Positions 6,925 through 15,288 of a DNA stretch of 64,000 nt are shown here, in pieces. The translations under genes were made by a program, and so were the position numbers. Source of the DNA: Azophilus sp026709365 (GTDB taxonomy: Bacteria > Pseudomonadota > Gammaproteobacteria > Pseudomonadales > Azotimanducaceae); contig OZ241345.1 of NCBI GenBank assembly GCA_965200175.1, positions 1,984,001 through 2,048,000 of the forward strand, written 5' to 3'. Under the pieces are notes generated by a model. It saw only the letters and a program-made list of their open reading frames with translations. It was not told the origin of the DNA and ran no database searches. The stretch's first letter is position 1, and each line of letters starts with the position of its first letter.

Positions 6925-8115
6925 ATGTCCAGCGTTCCCTACGACTTTGGCACTGGCCGCTCCGATCCAGCCACCTTCCCGACCGAAGGCCTGAAGGCAG
7001 CGGCGGCGAGGGTTCTGGATCGGGAAGGCCAGTCCTTCAGCGGCTACCCCGGCAAGCTTGGCCATCCCGGCTTCCGCCAAGCGATGGCAGCGCGGGAGGT
7101 CGAGCGCGAAGGCGTGGCGGTCAATCCCGAGCACCTCGTGATCACCAATGGCTCCATGCAGGCGGTGACGCTAACCGCCGAAACGCTCACCGAGCCCGGC
7201 GACGCCGTATTGCTTGAGGAGTACTCCTACCCCGGCACGCTGTCCGCCTACCGCTCGCTGAAGTTGGACTTGGTGGGCATTCCCTTGGACGAGGGCGGCA
7301 TGCGTCTGGACGCGGTGGAGGACGCGCTGACACGCCTGCAGGCGGCCGGCCGAACCGCGAAGTTCATCTACGCCATCGCCACCTACCAAAACCCCACCGG
7401 CTTCGTCATGCCCAAGCAGCGCCGCTTGGAGCTGATCCGGCTCGCTCGCCGCTTCGGCGTGCCGGTCATCGAGGACAACTGCTACGGGGACGTCCACTAC
7501 GAGGGCTCCGTCGAACCGGCCATGTACGCCTTGGACGACGGGGCCGACCAAGTCTACCTCTGCTCCCTGTCGAAGATACTCGCCCCAGGCTTCCGCCTTG
7601 GCTACATCCACGCCAAGCCGCCGATGCTGGATCGCATTCTGGCCCGCCGCCACGACGCCGGCGGCAACAGCTTCGCCGCTGCCGTGGTGGCCGAGTTCTA
7701 CCGCCATGGCATCGCCGGCCACGCGGCAGTCACCAACCCGCCACTGCGGCGCAAGCGCGAGCTCACCTGCCGAAAGCTTGCGGAGACCGCCGCCGACCTC
7801 TGCATCTGGTCAAACCCAGCGGGCGGGCTCTTCATCTGGGTGCGGCTGCCAGATGACGTGGACCGGGCGCGGCTGTGTACGCTGGCGCACAGCCGGGGCT
7901 TGAGCTACCTGCCCGGAACGGCCTTCCACTACCAAGGCGCCGACGTGCCCTATCTGCGGCTGGCGTTCGGCCACCTAACGGAGGCGCAGATCGAGGAGGG
8001 CGTGCCCATCCTCGCCCGCTGCATCCGCGAAGCCCGAACCAGCAACGCCGCGATCGGCTTTGATTCACTGTTCCAGTCCCCCGAACTCCAACCCCAAAAA
8101 CAAGGCGAAACCTGA
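6925..8115 (+). CDS. PLP-dependent aminotransferase, fold type I (class I/II)
   Basis: A 396-residue aminotransferase without a GntR-type DNA-binding domain. Motifs: ITNGSMQAV in the cofactor-binding region, YAIATYQNPTG with the Asn that contacts PLP, EDNCYGD carrying the PLP-N1 Asp, and SLSKILAPGFRLGY with the Schiff-base Lys at residue 217 and the substrate-carboxylate Arg. The sequence resembles 2-aminoadipate/aromatic aminotransferase-type enzymes; the substrate is not known. It is followed one nt later by an LLM-class oxidoreductase in the same direction, so the two are likely co-transcribed. The C-terminal tail after residue 370 is low in conservation. Confidence 0.9.
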   Translation: MSSVPYDFGTGRSDPATFPTEGLKAAAARVLDREGQSFSGYPGKLGHPGFRQAMAAREVEREGVAVNPEHLVITNGSMQAVTLTAETLTEPGDAVLLEEYSYPGTLSAYRSLKLDLVGIPLDEGGMRLDAVEDALTRLQAAGRTAKFIYAIATYQNPTGFVMPKQRRLELIRLARRFGVPVIEDNCYGDVHYEGSVEPAMYALDDGADQVYLCSLSKILAPGFRLGYIHAKPPMLDRILARRHDAGGNSFAAAVVAEFYRHGIAGHAAVTNPPLRRKRELTCRKLAETAADLCIWSNPAGGLFIWVRLPDDVDRARLCTLAHSRGLSYLPGTAFHYQGADVPYLRLAFGHLTEAQIEEGVPILARCIREARTSNAAIGFDSLFQSPELQPQKQGET

Positions 8116-8116
8116 A

Positions 8117-8965
8117 ATGAGAATCGGCGCATCCCTCCCCGTGCGCGAGCTTGAGGACGACCTCGAAGCCATCAAGGACTTCGCCCAAGCCGCCGAGGCG
8201 CTCGGCTACACCCATCTGCGCGTTCCCGACCAAGTGCTGCGCAAGGGCAACAAGCACTTGCATGAGCCCATGATGCTGCTGGCTTGGATCGCCGCAGCAA
8301 CCGAAACGATTGAGCTGGTACCCTCGGTCATCGTGCTGCCCTCACGACAGACGGCGTTGTTCGCCAAGCAGGCCGCGGCGCTCGACCGGCTCTCGGGCGG
8401 GCGCCTGCGGCTTGGCGTGGGCGTTGGCGGCAGCGCCGATGAGTATGCGGCCCTAGGCCAGGACTTCGGCAGCCGGGGGCGGCGTTGCGATGAGCAGCTT
8501 GAGCTGCTCAAACGGCTGTGGACCGAGGCAGCGGTGGACTATCAGGGGCGCTGGGACCGCGTCAGCGGCGCGGGGCTCAATCCGCTGCCGGTGCAACGCC
8601 CCATCCCGGTCTGGATCGGCGGTCGGGCAACGCCGGGGCCGGCGGTTACCCGCCGCATAGGCGCCCACGCCAACGGCTGGTTCGTGCTCTGCTCGCCGGA
8701 GGACTTTCCCGCGGTCAAAGGCTCCATCGACGCCGCCGCCGCAAAGGCGGGCAGGAATCCGGCGACCATCGGCACCGAGGCTGGCGTGGCGGTGGTGGGG
8801 CCGCGTCAAGCCGAATGGCGGGACCGCGTGGCGGGCTGGCGGCAAATCGGCCTGACCCACCTGTGCCTGCGCACCCTCGGCGGCGACCTGACGCCCAACC
8901 AACACATCAGCACGCTCAAAACCGCTGCCGACGAGGTTCCCGGCGGCCTTCAGTCCACGAGCTGA
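8117..8965 (+). CDS. LLM-class flavin-dependent oxidoreductase
   Basis: A 282-residue luciferase-like monooxygenase fold protein (TIM barrel binding FMN or F420). Typical blocks are GYTHLRVPDQVL, VLPSRQTALFAKQAAALDRL, SGGRLRLGVGVGG and PIPVWIGG. The ATG at 8117 lies one base after the aminotransferase stop; the frame is open to 8060 but that region codes for the aminotransferase. Such enzymes oxidise or reduce varied organic substrates. Its 3' end overlaps the 3' end of the convergent LLM gene by 16 nt. Confidence 0.88.
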   Translation: MRIGASLPVRELEDDLEAIKDFAQAAEALGYTHLRVPDQVLRKGNKHLHEPMMLLAWIAAATETIELVPSVIVLPSRQTALFAKQAAALDRLSGGRLRLGVGVGGSADEYAALGQDFGSRGRRCDEQLELLKRLWTEAAVDYQGRWDRVSGAGLNPLPVQRPIPVWIGGRATPGPAVTRRIGAHANGWFVLCSPEDFPAVKGSIDAAAAKAGRNPATIGTEAGVAVVGPRQAEWRDRVAGWRQIGLTHLCLRTLGGDLTPNQHISTLKTAADEVPGGLQSTS

Positions 8966-9705
8966 CGCACGGACTCGGGACTGGGGCCACCCGGCAGGAT
9001 CATCACCACGGCATCATCAAAGCCCGCTTCGGCGAAGCGGTCGAGCTTGGCTTTGAGTTCGCCGAGATCCGTGCCCGGCGGCAACTGAATGGTGGACACC
9101 ACAGCCCGTCCGCCGCCGGCTTGCCGATAGCGGCCCAGGGCGGCCACGACCTGATCCGCGGATCTGTAGTGGGCCGAAGCGATCCAACCATCGAACTCCG
9201 CTGCCGCCCGCTCGACGCCCCGCCCCCAAGAGCCCAGCACGAGCGGCGGGCCGCCGCGAACGTCAGGCCAAGGCGCCACGTCCATGCCCTCATGCTGACC
9301 GGTGCGGAAAATCTCGCGCAGCGCCTCAATCACCGACCCTGAATCGGAAAATCGGGTTTCATAGGGTCGGCCGAGGACCGCGAAGTCACTCTGCGTCGAT
9401 CCGGCGCCGAGGCCAATCACGAGGCGGTCGCCGCAAATCTGATGCAGGGAGAAGATGCGCAGCGCCAAATCCACCGGATGGTAAAGCGGCGCTTGCAGCA
9501 CGGCGGTGCCAATCTCCACCCCTTCCGCAGCCGTGGCCGCGACGCTGAGCGCGATGAAGGGTTCGGTCAGCATGAAGCCCCGGCCCAAGGCGTGCGCCGA
9601 CCAAAGGCTGTCAAAACCCTCCCCGGCATAGGTGCGGGCCTGCTCCGCCAGCCGATTCGGGGCCGATTCGCCGGTCACCGGCCCCATCAGCGCACCGAGC
9701 CTCAT
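8950..9705 (-). CDS. LLM-class flavin-dependent oxidoreductase (second copy, divergent)
   Basis: A 251-residue luciferase-like protein, shorter than the neighbour at 8117. Core blocks include GEGFDSLWSAHALG, LSVAATAAEGVEIGTAVLQAP, LHQICGDRLVIGLGAGSTQ and GGPPLVLGSWG. The open frame runs to 9813, but the ATG at 9703-9705 (MRLGALMGPVTG) matches the family N-terminus and overlaps the stop of the upstream SDR gene as ATGA. It therefore forms a two-gene operon with that SDR; the substrate is unknown. Confidence 0.86.
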   Translation of the reverse strand: MRLGALMGPVTGESAPNRLAEQARTYAGEGFDSLWSAHALGRGFMLTEPFIALSVAATAAEGVEIGTAVLQAPLYHPVDLALRIFSLHQICGDRLVIGLGAGSTQSDFAVLGRPYETRFSDSGSVIEALREIFRTGQHEGMDVAPWPDVRGGPPLVLGSWGRGVERAAAEFDGWIASAHYRSADQVVAALGRYRQAGGGRAVVSTIQLPPGTDLGELKAKLDRFAEAGFDDAVVMILPGGPSPESVRQLVD

Positions 9706-10493
9706 AGCGTCAGCCACCCGCCGTCCACCGGCAGGTAGGCGCCGGTGACGAAGTCGCTCATCGCCGAGGCCAGAAACACCGCCGCCTTGCCCTGTTCCAT
9801 CGGATCGCCCCAATGGCCCGCCGGCAGCCGGGCGATGCGGTCGGCCACGGTGTCCGCCAACGGATCGCCGGTCGGCGGCGGCGGACGACCGTCAATCGGC
9901 GGCGGCTCACCGCCCTGCACCCAAGTCGGCCCCGGCGCCAAGGTGTTGACATTGATGCGGTGGGGCGCCAATTCCAAGGCCAGTGTCTTGGTGATCTGCG
10001 TCACCGCGGCCTTGGAGCCGTCGTAGGTGACGCCGACGCCTGGCGTCACCGCCTGGGTGGAGCCGAGATTGATGATGCGCCCGCCGCGCCCGGCCTCGAT
10101 CATGATCCGCGCCGCCGCCCGGCAGCAGTAGAACAGCCCATCGACGTTGACTGACCAAAGCTTACGCCACATGGCGTCGGTGATGTCCCGCACCGGCCCG
10201 CCGTAGCCTAGGTAAACCCCCGCATTGTTGACCAGAATGTCCAAGCCGCCCAACCGATCGGCCGTGGCGGCCAGCGCCGCATCCACCGCCTCCCGGTCGC
10301 TGACATCCAGCGACATGCCGACGCCGCCCACGGCTTCGGCGGTCTCCTCTGCGCTGGCTCCGTCAATGTCGCTCACCGCCACCTTGGCGCCGGCCAAGGC
10401 AAGCGCCCGCGCGATGGCGGCGCCAATGCCGTGCCCAGCGCCGGTCACATGGGCTATCCTACCAGTTAAGTCGATCCAATCCGTTGCTTGCAC
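9702..10493 (-). CDS. SDR family oxidoreductase
   Basis: A 263-residue classical SDR with GAGHGIGAA as the cofactor loop, acidic VSDIDGA after strand two (suggesting NAD), NNAGVYLGYGG, the Ser in NLGSTQA, YDGSKAA as the YxxxK motif, and FVTGAYLPVDGGW at the end. The start is probably the GTG at 10491-10493 (VQATDWIDL); an ATG two bases upstream is out of frame. It is translationally coupled to the LLM gene downstream and divergent from another SDR at 10589, leaving 95 bp for both promoters. Confidence 0.88.
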   Translation of the reverse strand: MQATDWIDLTGRIAHVTGAGHGIGAAIARALALAGAKVAVSDIDGASAEETAEAVGGVGMSLDVSDREAVDAALAATADRLGGLDILVNNAGVYLGYGGPVRDITDAMWRKLWSVNVDGLFYCCRAAARIMIEAGRGGRIINLGSTQAVTPGVGVTYDGSKAAVTQITKTLALELAPHRINVNTLAPGPTWVQGGEPPPIDGRPPPPTGDPLADTVADRIARLPAGHWGDPMEQGKAAVFLASAMSDFVTGAYLPVDGGWLTL

Positions 10494-10588
10494 ATTGTCT
10501 CCCTAGTGCTGAGTATGCTACCTCCGTGTCCCGTGCGGTCTACTCGTTGGCTGTGGACACTGACCAACCCACGAACAAGGGAATTCTA

Positions 10589-11449
10589 ATGGCCGACTTA
10601 CAGCTTGAGGGAAAAACCGCCCTCGTTTCGGCGGCGGGAAGGGGGATTGGACGCGGCATCGCCTTGGCGCTGGCCAGAGCCGGCGCCAACCTGATTGTCA
10701 ACTCCTACGCCGAGGAGACCACGGCGGGCACCGTCGAGGCCGTGCAGGGGACGGGCCGGGAAGCCTTGGCCTTTGCCGGCGACATTACCGACCCAGCGAT
10801 CATCATCGACTGCGTCGAGGCCGGGCTTAAGCATTTCGGGCGCATCGACATCCTAATCAACAACGTTGGTGCCGCGCCCAAGTCGGCCATCGAGCCAGAT
10901 GCCGGCCCCTTGGCGGGGCCAGCCGCCGTCTGGGACGCCCTCTATGCCCAAAATCTCAAGCCCGTGGTGCTGATGTGCGAGGCCTTGATCCCCCACCTCA
11001 AACGTCAGGGCGGTGGCAAGATCATCAACCTGTCCTCCATCGCCGGACGTGCTTCGCTGTCCGCGAAAATGCTCGACCACTTCGTGCATCCATCCTACAG
11101 CGCCATGAAGGCGGCACTGGTCAACTACACCCAAACACTCGCCGAGCAGCTCGGTCCGCACAACATCAACGTCAACGCCATCTGCCCGGGGATCGTCTAT
11201 ACCGACGCTTGGGCGGGCAATGCCCAGCGCGCCGTCAGCCACATGCCGGAATTCAGGGGACAGGATCCACGCCAGTGGTTCGAAGGGATCGCCCGAGGCG
11301 ACTACCCGGAGATCTTCGACCGAACACCGCTCAAGCGCGAACAGACCGTGGAGGATATGGGCAACGCAGCCGTGTTCCTGGCCTCGGAGGCGGCCAAGAA
11401 CATCACCGGACAGTCTCTGATGGTCGATGGCGGGATGGTGAAGTGCTAA
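10589..11449 (+). CDS. SDR family oxidoreductase
   Basis: A 286-residue SDR. Motifs: SAAGRGIGRGIA (a cofactor loop with SAAG instead of TGxx), INNVGAAPK in place of NNAG, NLSSIAG, YSAMKAA (YxxxK) and NITGQSLMVDGGM. The ATG at 10589 begins MADLQLEGKTALV, the normal SDR start; the frame is open upstream to 10484. It is followed 13 bp later by an AMP-forming acyl-CoA ligase gene, suggesting a joint catabolic role. The enlarged segment around FRGQDPRQWFEGIARGDYPE is longer than in most SDRs. Confidence 0.87.
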   Translation: MADLQLEGKTALVSAAGRGIGRGIALALARAGANLIVNSYAEETTAGTVEAVQGTGREALAFAGDITDPAIIIDCVEAGLKHFGRIDILINNVGAAPKSAIEPDAGPLAGPAAVWDALYAQNLKPVVLMCEALIPHLKRQGGGKIINLSSIAGRASLSAKMLDHFVHPSYSAMKAALVNYTQTLAEQLGPHNINVNAICPGIVYTDAWAGNAQRAVSHMPEFRGQDPRQWFEGIARGDYPEIFDRTPLKREQTVEDMGNAAVFLASEAAKNITGQSLMVDGGMVKC

Positions 11450-11462
11450 AGGATTGCAAACG

Positions 11463-12920
11463 ATGACCGAGACTCCCATAGACAAACTTCTCGCCCATTG
11501 GGCCGACGCCCTCGGCGGCGCAGCCATCGCCTTGGTGCACGACGATGAGCGCCTGACCTGGGCGGAACTGGATGCCACCTCGAACCGGTTGGCCCGCGCC
11601 TATCGAAGGCTCGGCGTAAGGGAAAACGACTTCGTGACCATCGCCTTGCCAAACGGCATCGAGTTCTTCATCGCCTGCTTCGCCGTCTGGAAGTGCGGCG
11701 CCACACCGCAGCCGGTATCCGCCAAGCTGCCGAAGCTCGAACGTGACCAGATTATCGACCTCGCCCAGCCGAGCTTGGTGGTCGGCGTGACCGGGAACGA
11801 ACATCCCGGCTTTGCGTGCGTTGCAGCGGGTTTCCGGGCTGATGCGGAGTCGAGCGAACCCATTGCAGCCGCACCCGCAGCGTCGTTCAAGGCCATGACC
11901 TCCGGTGGCAGCACCGGCCGACCCAAGCTCATTGTCTCGGCAACGCCCGCCGTCTGGAATCCCGAGCAGGACTTCCTGCAGATGCCGATCGGCGGCTCGG
12001 TGCTGATTCCCGGCCCGCTGTACCACAACGGGCCGTTCCTGTGGGCCATGACCGCCCTGTTCAAGGGCAACTGCGTCACCATCACCACCCGCTTCGACGC
12101 CGAGGGCACGCTGCGCCTGATCGAGGAGCAGCGAGTCGAGTTGCTGTACTTGGTGCCCACCATGATGCAGCGCATCTGGAGCCTGCCGGAAGCGGTGCGC
12201 CACCGCTATGCGCTCGATTCCCTCAAGGTGCTCTGGCACTTGGCCGCGCCCTGTCCGCCGTGGCTGAAGGAAGCCTTCATCGACTGGCTTGGCGCCGAGG
12301 TGATCTGGGAGCTTTACGGCGGCACCGAGGGCCAGGGCGCAACGGTCATCACCGGACCGGAGTGGCTCAAGCACCGGGGCAGCGTCGGCAAGCCCAACCC
12401 CGGCTGCCGAATGAAGATCGTCGATGAAGCGGGCGTGGTCCTGCCGGCCGGCGAGGTCGGTGAGATATTCATCCTGCCGGACAACGGCCAAGGCAGCACC
12501 TACCGTTACGTTGGCGCCGAGCCCAAGGCCATCAAAGGCGGTTGGGAAAGCTTGGGCGACCTCGGCTATATGGACGGGGACGGCTACCTCTACCTCACCG
12601 ACCGACAAACCGACATGATCCTCTGCGGCGGCGCCAACATCTATCCGGCGGAAGTGGAGGGCGCGGTCGAGGCATTCCCCGGGGTGCGCTCGTGCGCCGT
12701 CATCGGCCTGCCGGACGCCGACATGGGCAACATCGTGCATGCCATCGTGGACGCTCCTAAAGGCGGCATCGACGAAGAGGCCTTGCTGGCCCATCTCGCC
12801 GAACGGCTGGTGCGCTACAAGCTGCCGCGCAGCTTCGAGTTCACCGACCAACCCCTGCGCGACGATGCCGGCAAGCTGCGCCGCAAGCAGTTGAGGGCGG
12901 AGCGAACGCCGGCTGAGTGA
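11463..12920 (+). CDS. AMP-dependent acyl-CoA synthetase/ligase
   Basis: A 485-residue member of the ANL superfamily. Motifs: phosphate-binding MTSGGSTGRPKLIV, the aromatic/adenine motif YGGTEGQG, LGDLGYMDGDGYLYLTDR with the hinge, GGANIYPAEVEGAV, and a C-terminal RDDAGKLRRKQL carrying the adenylation Lys. It is slightly short for the family. It would activate a carboxylic acid with ATP and CoA; the acid is unknown. The preceding SDR in the same direction (13-bp gap) suggests one transcription unit. The ATG at 11463 is preferred to the upstream TTG at 11454. Confidence 0.9.
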   Translation: MTETPIDKLLAHWADALGGAAIALVHDDERLTWAELDATSNRLARAYRRLGVRENDFVTIALPNGIEFFIACFAVWKCGATPQPVSAKLPKLERDQIIDLAQPSLVVGVTGNEHPGFACVAAGFRADAESSEPIAAAPAASFKAMTSGGSTGRPKLIVSATPAVWNPEQDFLQMPIGGSVLIPGPLYHNGPFLWAMTALFKGNCVTITTRFDAEGTLRLIEEQRVELLYLVPTMMQRIWSLPEAVRHRYALDSLKVLWHLAAPCPPWLKEAFIDWLGAEVIWELYGGTEGQGATVITGPEWLKHRGSVGKPNPGCRMKIVDEAGVVLPAGEVGEIFILPDNGQGSTYRYVGAEPKAIKGGWESLGDLGYMDGDGYLYLTDRQTDMILCGGANIYPAEVEGAVEAFPGVRSCAVIGLPDADMGNIVHAIVDAPKGGIDEEALLAHLAERLVRYKLPRSFEFTDQPLRDDAGKLRRKQLRAERTPAE

Positions 12921-13057
12921 TGGCGAAAAAGCGGCGGCGCTGGGCGAAAATTTCCGAGATGTCGCACAAAGATTCAGCGATTTCCTACAGACAGCGGCCC
13001 ATCGAAGGCTCGACAATTCCAAGCGGAATTAGTCACAATACCGTTAAGGAGCCGTCC

Positions 13058-13405
13058 ATGAAGCACAAGATCAACGCCAACATGACCACCACCCTGCTGG
13101 TGGGAGCCAGCATCATCGGCGTAAATCAGGCGACAATTCTATCTGTGTCGAGCGCGACGGATGCACGCTTCGAGCAGGTGGACGCCCGCTTCGAACAGGT
13201 GGATGCGCGCTTTGAGCGGATGGACCGACGGTTGGACCATATGGAAGCCCGCTTTGTCGTGCGCTTCGAAAGACTCGAGTCGCAGTTCAACGAAATGAAC
13301 ACCAGCATCGCCAGAATCGAGGGGATGATCCAAGCGTCCCACGGCCGCAACCCGGCCGCCGAAAAATCACCCGAGCGGCCACCCCTTAGCCAAGCGGAAA
13401 GCTGA
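13058..13405 (+). CDS. Small membrane-anchored coiled-coil protein
   Basis: A 115-residue protein: a hydrophobic N-terminal segment (TTTLLVGASIIGVNQATIL) that could be a membrane anchor or signal, followed by heptad repeats DARFEQV-DARFEQV-DARFERM-DRRLDHM, then further coiled coil to about residue 95. The first two heptads are near-identical at the DNA level, showing recent duplication. Start at the ATG 13058, with TTAAGGAG upstream; the frame is open from 12917. No enzyme motif is visible. Similar short coiled-coil proteins are common in proteobacteria without assigned function. Confidence 0.65.
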   Translation: MKHKINANMTTTLLVGASIIGVNQATILSVSSATDARFEQVDARFEQVDARFERMDRRLDHMEARFVVRFERLESQFNEMNTSIARIEGMIQASHGRNPAAEKSPERPPLSQAES

Positions 13406-13408
13406 AGC

Positions 13409-13500
13409 GTGCAGGCTCTAAAGACCCATCGGAACCTGACCTCAGCGACGAGCGCGGAGTTTCGCGCAACGAAACTCCATCCGCGACCGTCAGGTCGCAC
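13409..13500 (+). repeat. Family C two-hairpin repeat
   Basis: The copy has the conserved left arm (GTGCAGGCTCTAAAG, then CATCGGAACCTGACC), hairpin 1 GGAGTTTCGCGCAACGAAACTCC, and hairpin 2 GCGACC-gtca-GGTCGC. It sits between the convergent coiled-coil and PNPOx-fold genes and could end both transcripts. Confidence 0.8.
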
Positions 13501-13509
13501 GTCCGCAGC

Positions 13510-14019
13510 TCACACTTGGTTTCTGAACGCCGCGCCTTCCTCGTAGTAGCGGTGGTGCCAAATGCCCTCCCCGGCTTCGTCCTCCAAGGGCATCCGCCAA
13601 GTGGTGACCCGCGCCCGCTCGAGCAGCAGGCGGTATAGCCCGCGAGGCTGATTGATGGTGTTGCGGATGTAGGCGTCCGCGCCTTCGGGCGGCACGTAGC
13701 GCTCCGCGATGCGGCGATAGAGGCTGCGCCAAACATCGTCGTGGCCCACGTCGTGGAGCAGTTCGGCCTCCCCTTCCGCAAGCACCTTGCGGTAGGGCAG
13801 CGACTGCTCGTCGATGCAGAGCGCCACCCTGGGATCGCGGCGCAGGCAGGCGAACCACTCGGAGCGCTTGCGCGGCGTGAAGTGGATGGCCCCGTCCTCG
13901 TGCAGGAACCAGATGGGCGTGACCAAGGGGCTGCCGTCCTCTCGAACCACGGCCACCCGCATCAGCACGCCCGGTTCGGCAAGGAATTGATCGACTTCAG
14001 TCTTTGTCAACTTGGGCAT
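13510..14019 (-). CDS. Pyridoxamine 5'-phosphate oxidase-family (FMN-binding split barrel) protein
   Basis: A 169-residue protein with the split-barrel signature: AEPGVLMRVAVVREDGSPL, VTPIWFLHEDGAIHFTPR and RDPRVALCIDEQ. Members bind FMN, F420 or heme. It probably is not PdxH, because the substrate motifs of that enzyme are absent; relatives are often F420- or FMN-dependent reductases. The ATG at 14017-14019 (MPKLTKTEV) is taken; the open frame upstream belongs to the acyl-CoA dehydrogenase in another frame. It lies 11 bp downstream of the acyl-CoA dehydrogenase gene on the same strand. Confidence 0.8.
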   Translation of the reverse strand: MPKLTKTEVDQFLAEPGVLMRVAVVREDGSPLVTPIWFLHEDGAIHFTPRKRSEWFACLRRDPRVALCIDEQSLPYRKVLAEGEAELLHDVGHDDVWRSLYRRIAERYVPPEGADAYIRNTINQPRGLYRLLLERARVTTWRMPLEDEAGEGIWHHRYYEEGAAFRNQV

Positions 14020-14030
14020 GGAACAGGCTC

Positions 14031-15287
14031 CTAGTTCCCGAAATCCCAGGACTCGCCGGCGTGGTAGCGGCGCAGCACGTTCTTGGCGATGAGAATGCGA
14101 TGCACCTCGTCGGGACCGTCGGCGATGCGCAGGGTGCGGGCGCCCTGGTACATGCCCGCCAAGGGCAGGTCGCCGGAGACGCCCGCCGCGCCCCAGACCT
14201 GAATGGCACGGTCCACCACCCGGTGGTAGGCCAAGGGCACGAACACCTTGATGGCGGAGATGTCGGTGCGGGGATCGGCGCCACTCTCCATTTTCTCGGC
14301 GCAATGAATGGTCATCAGCCTGGCGCTCTGGATGTCCATGTAGCTGTCGGCGATGAAGCCCTGCATGAACTGCTTCTCCTCAAGCTTTTCGCCGCCATGC
14401 ACCTCGCGGCTCATGATGCGCTCCACCATGAGGTCGAACGCCCGCCACATGGCGCCGATGGAGTTCATGCAGTGATACACCCGGCCCGCTCCCAAGCGGT
14501 CCTGGGCGGCGGCATGGCCGGTGCCGGTGCGCCCGAGTTGATTCTCCCGAGGCACCCGCACTTTGTCATAGACAATCTCGCAATGGCTGGAGCCGCGCCC
14601 CCATACCGGCACGCCGCGCACGATGTTCACCCCAGGCGTGTCCTTGGGCACGATGATCTGGGTCATCCTCTGGTTGCGCCCGCCGGAGTCGTCCGGCTCG
14701 GACGTGCGGCACATGACGATGTAGAAGTCGGCGACATGGCCGTTGGAGGTGAACCACTTGTGGCCGTTGATCACCCATTCATCGCCATCGAGTTCCGCAC
14801 GGGTGGTGAGGGAGCGGGGATCGGAGCCGGGGCTGTGCGGCTCGGTCATGGAGAACGCGGACTGCATGCGCCCTTCGGTGAGCGGCTTGAGCCACTTCTC
14901 ATGCTGCTCCGGGGTGCCGTACTTGACGAGGATCTTCTGATTGCCCGAATTGGGCGCCACCACGCCGAACAGCGAAGCGGCGCCAGGGCTGTAGGCAAGC
15001 ACCTCGTTCATGAAGGCGTGCTGCATGAACGTAAGGCCCATGCCGCCAAACTCACGCGGCAAGTGAGGCGCCCAGAGGCCTGAGTCCTTGACCTTGTTCT
15101 GAATGCCGCGACGAAGCTCCCGAGCCTCGTCAACCACCGCCTTGGGGGCCCTTGCGCCCTGCCCCATCCAGCCCCAAAGCTTGTCCTCCGCCGGCAGGAT
15201 GTCCCGGTTGACGATCTCGGCCGTGGCCAGACGGATGTCGTTGACCTCCGCGTCGAGCGTGGGCACCGGCCTTACGTTCATCGCCAT
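14031..15287 (-). CDS. Acyl-CoA dehydrogenase
   Basis: A 418-residue FAD enzyme of the acyl-CoA dehydrogenase family, length as expected. Motifs: the FAD/substrate block FSMTEPHSPGSDPRSL, WVINGHKWFTSNG, and the C-terminal block IQVWGAAGVSGDLPLAGMYQGARTL with IADGPDEVHRI (read as short pieces). The N-terminal extension (DAEVNDIRLATAEIVNRDIL) resembles ACAD10/11-type enzymes acting on branched or hydroxylated acyl-CoAs, but specificity cannot be settled. It is flanked two bp upstream by the SGNH hydrolase gene and 11 bp downstream by the PNPOx-fold gene, in one likely operon. Confidence 0.92.
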   Translation of the reverse strand: MAMNVRPVPTLDAEVNDIRLATAEIVNRDILPAEDKLWGWMGQGARAPKAVVDEARELRRGIQNKVKDSGLWAPHLPREFGGMGLTFMQHAFMNEVLAYSPGAASLFGVVAPNSGNQKILVKYGTPEQHEKWLKPLTEGRMQSAFSMTEPHSPGSDPRSLTTRAELDGDEWVINGHKWFTSNGHVADFYIVMCRTSEPDDSGGRNQRMTQIIVPKDTPGVNIVRGVPVWGRGSSHCEIVYDKVRVPRENQLGRTGTGHAAAQDRLGAGRVYHCMNSIGAMWRAFDLMVERIMSREVHGGEKLEEKQFMQGFIADSYMDIQSARLMTIHCAEKMESGADPRTDISAIKVFVPLAYHRVVDRAIQVWGAAGVSGDLPLAGMYQGARTLRIADGPDEVHRILIAKNVLRRYHAGESWDFGN

Positions 15288-15288
15288 G

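Noticed and set aside
12917..13057. Longer start for the coiled-coil protein
   Set aside because: The extra residues lack conservation and the internal ATG at 13058 has TTAAGGAG before it and a hydrophobic segment after it.
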